Below the pieces are notes generated by a model. That model did not search any database, was not told where the DNA came from, and saw only the letters and a list, made by a program, of their open reading frames with translations. Below, piece by piece: positions 1 to 7,526 of a stretch of DNA of 11,042 bases (positions are counted from its first letter, which is position 1; every line of letters begins with the position of its first letter). This stretch comes from Methylococcus sp. UBA6136. Lineage in GTDB: Bacteria; Pseudomonadota; Gammaproteobacteria; Methylococcales; Methylococcaceae. Location of the stretch: assembly GCA_002423305.1 (NCBI GenBank), contig DIVI01000079.1:1-11042 (forward strand), in the 5' to 3' direction. The position numbers were made by a program, and so were the translations under genes.

Positions 1-693
1 GCGCGCCAACGCGCCAAGGAGCCCGGCTTCCCCTGGACCGCCAATCAGATCGAGGACCTGATCTTCTATTGCGCCATCGGACTCATGATCGGTGGCCGTC
101 TCGGCTACATTCTTTTCTACAATTTTTCGGCCTTCATCAGCGACCCCCTGATGATCATTCGCGTATGGGAAGGCGGGATGTCATTTCATGGCGGCATGCT
201 GGGCGCCTTTGCCGGGATGTGGGTCTTTGCCCGCCAGGTGGGCGCGCGCTTCTCCGACGTGACGGACTTCATCGGACCCTATGTGCCACTGGGTCTCTTT
301 ACCGGCCGTATCGGCAATTTCATCAATGGCGAGTTATGGGGCAAGCCAACCGACCTGCCCTGGGCCATGATATTTCCGACGGGCGGGCCCGAGCCTCGCC
401 ATCCCTCCCAGCTCTATGAAGCCTTCCTTGAAGGGATCGTCCTGTTCATCATTCTGCAGTGGTTTCGTCGGCAGAATCCTCCCCGAACCGCCGTCAGCGG
501 CATGTTCATTCTGATGTACGGGGTTTTCCGCTTCATGGTGGAATTTGTCCGCCTGCCCGACGCCCATATCGGTTATCTCGCATTTGGCTGGGTCACCATG
601 GGCATGGTACTAACGTTCCCCATGATCCTGATCGGCGCGTTCATTCTGGTCCGGGCCTATCTCCGGCAGGACAGCTCTGCCATGGGGTCCTGA
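1..693 (+). CDS. lgt: Prolipoprotein diacylglyceryl transferase, 5'-truncated by window edge
   Basis: Inner-membrane enzyme that moves diacylglycerol from phosphatidylglycerol to the lipobox cysteine of prolipoproteins, the first step of lipoprotein maturation. The frame is open from base 1 with no start, and about 230 codons are visible. By comparison with the E. coli protein (291 aa, recalled) roughly the first 40 residues are missing. Diagnostic features are SFHGG (catalytic-region His codon 187-189), the Lgt signature GRIGNFINGE (codons 304-333) carrying the Arg, Asn and Glu that match E. coli R143, N146 and E151, then RHPSQLYE near 394-420, and the C-terminal VEFVR Arg at 550-552, matching R239. 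Several hydrophobic membrane segments alternate with these motifs. The stop lies one base before the thyA start, a common gammaproteobacterial pairing. Nothing looks broken, and the identification is secure. Confidence 0.97.
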   Translation, partial: ARQRAKEPGFPWTANQIEDLIFYCAIGLMIGGRLGYILFYNFSAFISDPLMIIRVWEGGMSFHGGMLGAFAGMWVFARQVGARFSDVTDFIGPYVPLGLFTGRIGNFINGELWGKPTDLPWAMIFPTGGPEPRHPSQLYEAFLEGIVLFIILQWFRRQNPPRTAVSGMFILMYGVFRFMVEFVRLPDAHIGYLAFGWVTMGMVLTFPMILIGAFILVRAYLRQDSSAMGS

Positions 694-694
694 G

Positions 695-1597
695 GTGACT
701 CGCCCGCATCCAGAACAGCAGTATCTCGAGCTGCTGGAAACACTGCTGACGCGAGGTGATCTGCGGCAGGATCGGACCGGCGTGGGCACACGAGCGGTCT
801 TTGGTCACACCCTGCGCTTTGATCTCGCCGAAGGATTCCCGGTTTTCACGACTAAACGAATCTTCTGGAAAACCGCCTTCAAGGAAATGCTCTGGATGCT
901 CTCCGGCGGGCGCAATATCCGGGAACTGCTGGAACAGAACGTCCGCATCTGGACCGACTGGCCCCTGAAGCATTACCGCGAAACGACCGGGGAATCGATC
1001 AGCCAGGAGGACTTCGAGCGCCGCATTGTCGACGATGACGAATTTGCCGGCACCTGGGGAGATCTCGGCCCGGTCTATGGTTGGCAGTGGCGACGCTGGA
1101 AAGCAACCGATGGTCGAGAAGTAGACCAGATTGCGGAACTGATCGACGGGCTCAAGCAGAACCCTACATCGCGTCGGCTGCTGTTCGAGGGCTGGAATGT
1201 CGGCGACCTCGATGCCATGGCCTTGCCACCTTGCCACAAGACCTATCAGTTTTTTGTGTCCAGCGAGACCGGCAAGCTCTCCGCCGCGCTCATGCAACGA
1301 TCTGCCGATGCCTACCTCGGGCTGGGCTGGAACATTGCCAATCTCGCCTTGCTTACCCATCTGCTGGCGCAACAGTGTGGATACGAACCGGGCGAAATCG
1401 TCTGGTTTGGTTGTGATGTTCACCTTTACCTCAACCACCAGGAACAGGCGCGCACCCAGATTGCACGGGAACCCCGCCCACTGCCCCGGCTGCTGATCCG
1501 CCGCAAGCCGGACAGCCTGTTCGACTACACCATTGATGACCTCGATCTGCCGGGCTATGACCCGCACCCGCACATCGCGGCAGATGTCGCGGTTTAA
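695..1597 (+). CDS. thyA: Thymidylate synthase with internal insertion, GTG start
   Basis: Cytosolic enzyme that methylates dUMP to dTMP using methylene-tetrahydrofolate, giving dihydrofolate. Start to end the 300-aa protein shows DRTGVGTR, TTKR, the Glu of KEMLWML, the two Trp of IWTDW, GDLGPVYG, SRR (phosphate-binding Arg), the nucleophile Cys180 in LPPCH (codon 1232-1234), QRSAD, the dUMP-binding Asn in WNIAN, the HLY His/Tyr pair, and a C-terminal DPHPHIAADVAV tail. E. coli ThyA is 264 aa. The extra length is mainly an insertion of about 33 residues between IWTDW and GDLGPVYG, in the same place as in Lactobacillus casei ThyA. GTG at 695 is chosen because the conserved QYLEL begins nine codons later and no in-frame ATG serves. 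A short GGGG lies about 7 nt upstream, and coupling to lgt probably drives initiation. No folA follows, although folA often accompanies thyA. Confidence 0.96.
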   Translation: MTRPHPEQQYLELLETLLTRGDLRQDRTGVGTRAVFGHTLRFDLAEGFPVFTTKRIFWKTAFKEMLWMLSGGRNIRELLEQNVRIWTDWPLKHYRETTGESISQEDFERRIVDDDEFAGTWGDLGPVYGWQWRRWKATDGREVDQIAELIDGLKQNPTSRRLLFEGWNVGDLDAMALPPCHKTYQFFVSSETGKLSAALMQRSADAYLGLGWNIANLALLTHLLAQQCGYEPGEIVWFGCDVHLYLNHQEQARTQIAREPRPLPRLLIRRKPDSLFDYTIDDLDLPGYDPHPHIAADVAV

Positions 1598-1662
1598 GCC
1601 GATGCCTGCGATCGAACCCATGACATCAAATCCCGCTAACCCCATTCAGCACCGCCCGCCGC

Positions 1663-1691
1663 TTTAATCAGGCGTCTCCATCCCGCATACT
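1663..1691 (+). promoter_or_regulatory. Weak candidate sigma70-type promoter upstream of the macroglobulin gene
   Basis: The 130-bp gap between thyA and the macroglobulin gene contains TTTAAT (1663-1668) and CATACT (1686-1691) with a 17-bp spacer. These match the consensus hexamers at only 3 of 6 and 4 of 6 positions. The position, 36 bp before the start codon, is sensible, but such matches occur by chance. The remainder of the gap shows no T-tract terminator after thyA, so read-through from lgt-thyA is equally possible. This is a guess from position and spacing only. Confidence 0.2.
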
Positions 1692-1715
1692 CGATTCCCT
1701 GTTTCATCGCTATGC

Positions 1716-1723
1716 GAGAGGGA
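1716..1723 (+). promoter_or_regulatory. Ribosome binding site of the macroglobulin gene
   Basis: GAGAGGGA is purine-rich and ends 4 nt before the ATG at 1728. It supports that ATG, which is also followed at once by a signal-peptide-like sequence. Confidence 0.6.
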
Positions 1724-1727
1724 TGCC

Positions 1728-4700
1728 ATGCGCCGCCTGTTGGTTCTGCTGATTCTGGTCCTCGTCCATCTGCCGGTCCTTGCCAGAACGGCGGGTAACG
1801 TCAGCGTTGAATCATTTTCGCCCCAAGGTTCGGCCAAGCAAGTCCGCCAGATCACGGCGCGATTCGCCGTCCCGATGGTGGCGTTGGGCAATCCCCAACG
1901 ACATGAGCCCTTTGATATCGACTGCCCGGAGACCGGAACCCGCCGCTGGGCTGATCCACGAACCTGGGTGCTGGATTTTGACCATGATCTCCCCTCGGGA
2001 CGCATCTGCCGTTTCCGGCTGAATGCCGATCTCCGCTCACTCGACGGGCGCAAACTCTCCGGCAAGACAGATTTCAGCTTTGATACCGGCGGACCCAACA
2101 TTCTGCGTTCATTACCTGAAGAAGGCAGCCACCGAATCGATGAACGCCAGGCCTTTGTGCTGGCGCTGGATGGTCCAGTCGATCCGAATTCGGTCAACGC
2201 ACATGCGCATTGCGAAATCAACGGACTGGGCGAGCAGATCGGTATTTACCTGCTCGAGGGTGACGCACGGGCGCAAATCCTGAAACAGGCTCAAGCCCTG
2301 GGGTACGACTACAGTCACCTTCTGTCCCCCGAAGACCCGGAGGCCGTGATGCCCCTGCAGGGAGAGGCCCTGGAGCAGGCCGAAGCCGGCTTGTCGGTCG
2401 TGCAATGTCGCCAGGCACTCCCGCCGGATACGGATGTGCGCCTGGTCTGGGGCAAAGGGATTCTCTCGCCCAGCGGTGTCGCCGGACAGAAAGATCAGGT
2501 GCTGAACTTCAGAACCCGACCCGCCTTCAGTGCCCGCCTGCGCTGCCAGCGGGTGAATCCACAGGCCGCCTGTCTGCCCATGTTGCCGCTGGAGCTTTTC
2601 TTTACCGCAGACGTGCCCGCAGCATCACTCATGGCGGTTCGCCTGGTGGACGAGACCGGCAAGAACTATCCGGCAGAGCCCATTGATCCGGCCAAAATCC
2701 CCGCAGCGCATTCCCTCACCTTTCGCGGCCCTTTCCCGGAAAAGAGCCCACTCCGAATCATCCTGCCCGACAACCTGCGGGACGATGCCGATAGAACACT
2801 GGAAAATGCCGCGCGATTTCCGCTACCGGTACCCATTGATGAATATCCTCCACTGGCCAAGTTTTCGGGCGATTTTGGCATCCTGGAACGAAAAACCGGC
2901 GGCATTCTGCCGGTCACTTTACGCAACCTGGAACCCCGGATTGCCGGCCAGCAGCGGGTGATCGAAGCCGGCGACGGCGTCCCGGGCCGAGTCAGACGGA
3001 TGGATAGCGATGCGGACATCGTTCGCTGGCTGGAACGAGTCAAGCAAGCGGGACGGAGTCGGGGTGAATGGATAATGGCCAAAGGCGCTAACGGGGAGGA
3101 CAAGATCTGGAAGGAGCAAACAGGCTCCGAATCTGTATTTGGCCCGTCCGATCAGACCACCGTAATCACCGTCCCCAAACCCTCGGGCGAGAAGGAGTTC
3201 GAGGTGGTCGGCATTCCTCTGGTTGAACCCGGTTTCTATGTCGTCGAACTGAGCAGCCCTAAATTGGGGGCCTCGCTGCTGGGTGAAAACAAGCCGCGTT
3301 ACGTGGCCACATCGACCTTGGTGACGAATCTTGGCGTGCACTTGAAATGGGGGCGCGAGGGCTCCATGGTCTGGGTCACCACGCTGGACCAGGCAACACC
3401 GGTCGATAACGCGACCATTCAGATCAGCGATTATTGCTCTGGCAATCTCCTCTGGCAGGGTAAGACGGCTACGGACGGACTGGTCAGGATTCCCGGCGGC
3501 GAACGTATCGGGAAACCGCATGGTGGGGAGGGATGTTCGGAGGGTAGCCCGCATCCCCTGTTTGTCAGCGCCCGAACCGGCGATGACCTTGGTTTCACGG
3601 CCTCATTCTGGAACCGGGGCATCCAGCCCGCGGAATTCAACTTGAACGTCGGCGACTATGTGGGCCCGGAGATCGCCCATACCGTATTTGATCGCGCCCT
3701 GTTCCGTGCCGGCGAAACCGTATCCATGAAACACTTTTTCAGGCGCCACACCCTGACGGGGTTCGCGATCCCGGAGGGATTCCAGCCCAACATTGTCGAG
3801 ATCACGCACTCTGGGAGCGACCAGCAATTTCGGATACCGGTCACGATGGATGCCAAAGGTATTGCGGAAACCGCCTGGCCCATCCCCAAGGACGCCCGTC
3901 TCGGCACCTATGAAGTCGCGCTAACGGATGACAAGCAGACCCGGCGTTTTGAGTCTGGCGTGTTTCACGTGGAACAATTCCGGCTACCCACCATGAAGGC
4001 CGTTATCCAGCCGCCGAAGGACGATCTCATCAATCCGACCCAGGTTCAGCTGGATCTATTTCTGGCCTATCTGAGCGGTGGTGCGGCGGGTCAGGCGTCC
4101 GTGAAACTCCGAACGATCACCTCGCCCAGAGACATCCGATTCAATGGCTATGACGATTTCGTGTTTGGGGGAGAAACCATCCGGGAGGGCATGAGCGAGG
4201 AAAAGGAAGACTCCGGATGGGAAGAAGGGCAAAAACCTGCCGAAGTCATTCCGCTGGTCCTCGATGCGAAGGGCGCCGCCCGCACCATGTTGACTCTACA
4301 GCCTAACCCCAAGCCACGAGACCTTCTCGTGGAGATGGAGTATCAGGACGCGAACGGCGAGATGGAAGCCGTGACTCGCCGACTCCCCCTGTGGCCGGCC
4401 AGCCTCAACATCGGACTACGCACAGAAGGCTGGGTGGCCAGCCGGGATCAGGTCCGGTTTGACGCGGCGGTACTGGATCTTCGCGGCAAGCCCATCACCA
4501 GCCAACCCGTCGAAGTGGATTTATTCGAACGCAAGACCTATTCGTACCGCAAGCGCCTGATTGGTGGCTTCTATACCTATGACAACCGCTCGGAAGTCAT
4601 CCGGCTAGCGAAGCACTGCAAGGGCAAGACCAACTCGATGGGCCGACTGCATTGCGAAATAAATCCCGGGGCAAGTGGAGAAATCCTTCTGCAGGCGAGG

Positions 4701-7526
4701 ACCGAGGACAGCCAGGGCAACGTCGTCTCCAGCGTAACCAGCACCTGGCTGGCCGGCGCGGAGGATGCCTGGTTCGATGGCAGCGAGACGGACCGTATCG
4801 ACCTCATTCCCGAGCGACAGGAATATCAACCGGGAGAAACCGCACGCTTCCAGGTACGAATGCCTTTCCGTGAAGCCACCGCGTGGGTCACGGTGGAACG
4901 TGAAGGCGTAGCCGAAACCTTCGTCACATCGCTCAGCGGCAAGTCACCGACCATCGAGGTACCCGTGCGGGGAACATACGCACCCAATGCCTTTGTCTCG
5001 GTACTGGCCATCCGCGGACGACTGGAAAGCACCTCCCCGTGGTGGTCGGCCATGTCAGAGAAACTGCATCTCCCATGGCAAACGGAAGTCTCGCCCGCGC
5101 CCAGCGCCCTGGCTGATCTCGGCAAGCCGGCCTATCGCCTGGGCAATGCAGAAATCAAGGTCGGCTGGCAGGCGCACAGACTGGATGTCAACGTTGAGCC
5201 GGCGGCGACCGTCTATAAGCCGCGGGAGCAGGCGAAGGTCCGGGTCAGGATAAAACCCGCGGATGGCGGCAGCCTACCTGAGGATACGGAATTGGCAGTT
5301 GCGGCGGTCGATGAAGCGCTGCTGGAACTCAAGCCGAACCTCTCCTGGCGCCTGCTCGACAGCATGATGAACGTCAGACCTATCGAGGTTTACACCTCCA
5401 CAGCCCAGATGCAGGTCATCGGCAAGCGGCACTTCGGGCGCAAGGCCGTGCCGCATGGCGGCGGTGGCGGACGTCAGGCCGCGCGCGAACTGTTCGATAC
5501 GCTGCTGTTATGGAAAGGCCGCGTTCCCCTGCAGGGTAAAAATGAGGTGGATATCGATATCCCTCTCAATGATGCGCTCAGCAGTTTCCGCGTCGTGGTC
5601 GTGGCAAATGCCGGATCAGGATTGTTCGGGACGGGCAGCGGCAGCTTCCAGACCAGCCAACCGCTGATGCTGAATTCGGGACTACCGCCCGTGGTGCGTG
5701 AAGGAGACCGACTCAGCGGCCTGTTTACCCTCCGCAATGTGTCCAACAGCGCCATGCAGGTGGAGGTTGCACCCCGACTCAGCACCGACTCGCCTGCGGT
5801 TGCTCCGCCTCAGGTCAAACCGGCGCAGCTGGAGATCCCCGCCGGCGGCGCCCGCGAAGCCCTCTTTGAGGTGGAAGTGCCGGCCGGGATCCAGCGCCTG
5901 CAGTGGGAGATCAGCGCAACCGATAGCCAAAGTCAGGCTCAGGATCAGCTCAAGGTTCAGCAGACCGTTCAGTCGGCGGTACCGGTTCGCACCGTGCAGG
6001 CCACGCTCGAGCAAGTGGATGAATCCCCGCTCAATCTTGATATTCAGGCGCCTGCAGGGTCATTATCGGGTCGCGGCCGCGTTGAAATCGGCGTACGTTC
6101 ACGACTGGCGGACGCGATGTCGGGCGTCACCGATTACATGCGCCAATATCCCTACAACTGCCTGGAGCAGAAAGCGTCGGTCGCCATCGCCTTGCGCGAC
6201 AAGACCCGCTGGGCCGACGTGCTCAGCCAGCTGCCGGTCTCACAGGATCGTGATGGATTGCTGCGATATTTCCCCAGCGATCAGCTCATGGGCAGTGATG
6301 TACTGACCAGTTACGTGCTGGGCATTGCACATGAGGCAGGCTGGGAATTGCCCGAAAAATCCCGCTCGCGCATGCTGGAAGGCTTGAAGAAATTCGTCGC
6401 GGGACGCGTCACACGCGATTCCGCCCTCAGTGCGCCCGACCTTACGCTGCGCAAGCTGACCGCGATTGAGGCCTTGGCTCGATATGGCGATGCGACGTCG
6501 GACATGTTGGACTCTCTCACCATCGACCCCAACCGCTGGCCCACATCCGCCGTGCTCGACTGGATAAGCATCCTCGACAGGATGGAGGAAGTGCCCTTGC
6601 GAGAGCAGCGCCAGCAGCAAGCCGAACAAACCCTTCGCAGCCGGCTCACTTATCACGGCACCACCCTGGGGTTCTCCACCGAAAGCCAGGACAGTCTGGG
6701 GTGGTTGATGCTGTCTGCCGATGTCAATGCCGTGCGTATGGTGCTGACCGCCTTGAACAACCCTCACTGGCAAGCCGAACTTCCACGGCTGGCGCGGGGC
6801 GCTTTGGGACGTCAGCTGAAAGGACGCTGGAACATGACGACGGCAAACGCCTGGGGCGTTCTGGCGATGGAACGATTCAGCCGGAAATTTGAATCGACCC
6901 CGGTCACCGGCACGACGCACATCATCCTCGGCGATCAGACGGCAGAACTGAACTGGCCGGCCAGCGAACCACAACAGGTCGAACTGGAATTACCGGATAC
7001 CCGGCAGTCGCTCTCGATTCAGCAGGCAGGCAGCGGCAAACCCTGGGCCATGGTGCAGGTGAAGGCGGCCCTCCCGTTAACCAGCCCATTGAATGCGGGC
7101 TTCAAGCTCAAGCGCAACGTGCTGCCCGTGGAACAGAAAACGCCCGGCGTCTGGAGCCGGGGCGATACCGCACGCGTGACACTGGAGCTGGAGGCGCAAT
7201 CGGATCTGAGCTGGGTGGTCGTCGATGACCCGGTTCCGGGCGGTGCCACCATACTCGGCAAGGGGCTCGGACGCGAATCCAGTTTACTCACCCAGGGTGA
7301 GCGTGGGCCTCAAGGCCGAGCCTGGCTGGCCTATGAAGAACGGCGGCAGGACGCATTCCGGGCCTATTACCAGTTTGTACCCAAGGGCACGTGGACCGTG
7401 GAATACACCGTCCGCCTCAACAATCCCGGGCGCTTTGTCCTGCCTCCCACTCATGTCGAAGCCCTGTATGCGCCGGAGATATTTGCGGATTATCCCAATC
7501 CTCCCGTGGAAGTGCTGGCGCCTTGA
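1728..7526 (+). CDS. Large secreted bacterial alpha-2-macroglobulin with CLEQ thioester (YfhM-like)
   Basis: Probable periplasmic pan-protease inhibitor: cleavage of a bait segment exposes a thioester that traps the attacker. The 1932-aa protein starts with an RR-plus-leucine-rich signal peptide, probably cut after VLA at residue 19. No lipobox Cys is present, whereas E. coli YfhM (1653 aa, recalled) is a lipoprotein. Approximate layout: N-terminal Ig-like domains 25-380; a charged linker near 420-470; further MG domains 490-600; an MG2-type domain near 640-740 (DRALFRAGETVSMKHFF); more MG domains to about 1150 (YQPGETARFQVRMPF near 1030); an AVAAVDEALLEL segment near 1188-1199; a putative bait and glycine-rich hinge 1215-1255 with HFGRKAVPHGGGGGR; the A2M core (LPLNDALSSFR-like) 1255-1345; the thioester C1478-L-E-Q1481 (TGC 6159-6161) in a helical domain to about 1740; and a C-terminal domain with VVVDDPVPGGAT. 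Its stop overlaps the pbpC start. The frame is intact. The family call is secure, and the role is inferred from the family. Confidence 0.95.
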   Translation: MRRLLVLLILVLVHLPVLARTAGNVSVESFSPQGSAKQVRQITARFAVPMVALGNPQRHEPFDIDCPETGTRRWADPRTWVLDFDHDLPSGRICRFRLNADLRSLDGRKLSGKTDFSFDTGGPNILRSLPEEGSHRIDERQAFVLALDGPVDPNSVNAHAHCEINGLGEQIGIYLLEGDARAQILKQAQALGYDYSHLLSPEDPEAVMPLQGEALEQAEAGLSVVQCRQALPPDTDVRLVWGKGILSPSGVAGQKDQVLNFRTRPAFSARLRCQRVNPQAACLPMLPLELFFTADVPAASLMAVRLVDETGKNYPAEPIDPAKIPAAHSLTFRGPFPEKSPLRIILPDNLRDDADRTLENAARFPLPVPIDEYPPLAKFSGDFGILERKTGGILPVTLRNLEPRIAGQQRVIEAGDGVPGRVRRMDSDADIVRWLERVKQAGRSRGEWIMAKGANGEDKIWKEQTGSESVFGPSDQTTVITVPKPSGEKEFEVVGIPLVEPGFYVVELSSPKLGASLLGENKPRYVATSTLVTNLGVHLKWGREGSMVWVTTLDQATPVDNATIQISDYCSGNLLWQGKTATDGLVRIPGGERIGKPHGGEGCSEGSPHPLFVSARTGDDLGFTASFWNRGIQPAEFNLNVGDYVGPEIAHTVFDRALFRAGETVSMKHFFRRHTLTGFAIPEGFQPNIVEITHSGSDQQFRIPVTMDAKGIAETAWPIPKDARLGTYEVALTDDKQTRRFESGVFHVEQFRLPTMKAVIQPPKDDLINPTQVQLDLFLAYLSGGAAGQASVKLRTITSPRDIRFNGYDDFVFGGETIREGMSEEKEDSGWEEGQKPAEVIPLVLDAKGAARTMLTLQPNPKPRDLLVEMEYQDANGEMEAVTRRLPLWPASLNIGLRTEGWVASRDQVRFDAAVLDLRGKPITSQPVEVDLFERKTYSYRKRLIGGFYTYDNRSEVIRLAKHCKGKTNSMGRLHCEINPGASGEILLQARTEDSQGNVVSSVTSTWLAGAEDAWFDGSETDRIDLIPERQEYQPGETARFQVRMPFREATAWVTVEREGVAETFVTSLSGKSPTIEVPVRGTYAPNAFVSVLAIRGRLESTSPWWSAMSEKLHLPWQTEVSPAPSALADLGKPAYRLGNAEIKVGWQAHRLDVNVEPAATVYKPREQAKVRVRIKPADGGSLPEDTELAVAAVDEALLELKPNLSWRLLDSMMNVRPIEVYTSTAQMQVIGKRHFGRKAVPHGGGGGRQAARELFDTLLLWKGRVPLQGKNEVDIDIPLNDALSSFRVVVVANAGSGLFGTGSGSFQTSQPLMLNSGLPPVVREGDRLSGLFTLRNVSNSAMQVEVAPRLSTDSPAVAPPQVKPAQLEIPAGGAREALFEVEVPAGIQRLQWEISATDSQSQAQDQLKVQQTVQSAVPVRTVQATLEQVDESPLNLDIQAPAGSLSGRGRVEIGVRSRLADAMSGVTDYMRQYPYNCLEQKASVAIALRDKTRWADVLSQLPVSQDRDGLLRYFPSDQLMGSDVLTSYVLGIAHEAGWELPEKSRSRMLEGLKKFVAGRVTRDSALSAPDLTLRKLTAIEALARYGDATSDMLDSLTIDPNRWPTSAVLDWISILDRMEEVPLREQRQQQAEQTLRSRLTYHGTTLGFSTESQDSLGWLMLSADVNAVRMVLTALNNPHWQAELPRLARGALGRQLKGRWNMTTANAWGVLAMERFSRKFESTPVTGTTHIILGDQTAELNWPASEPQQVELELPDTRQSLSIQQAGSGKPWAMVQVKAALPLTSPLNAGFKLKRNVLPVEQKTPGVWSRGDTARVTLELEAQSDLSWVVVDDPVPGGATILGKGLGRESSLLTQGERGPQGRAWLAYEERRQDAFRAYYQFVPKGTWTVEYTVRLNNPGRFVLPPTHVEALYAPEIFADYPNPPVEVLAP

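Noticed and set aside
641..1645. Long open frame on the minus strand (334 codons) opposite thyA
   Set aside because: It lies antisense to a fully motif-supported thyA, has no recognisable domain and no plausible neighbours. It arises from GC-rich codon bias.
1657..1674. CGCC...GGCG dyad after thyA as a terminator
   Set aside because: The stem is only 4 bp with a 10-nt loop and no T tract.
2919..3554. Minus-strand open frame of 211 codons inside the macroglobulin gene
   Set aside because: It is antisense to conserved MG domains and looks like a codon-bias shadow.
6240..6974. Minus-strand open frame of 244 codons inside the macroglobulin gene
   Set aside because: It is antisense to the conserved thioester domain region and shows no motifs or start signals.
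7391..7522. Possible upstream extension of pbpC to an ATG at 7391
   Set aside because: These 44 codons overlap the conserved macroglobulin C-terminus. The resulting peptide (Pro/Ser/Cys-rich) does not resemble a PBP N-terminus, and TTG at 7523 gives the expected short tail plus anchor.
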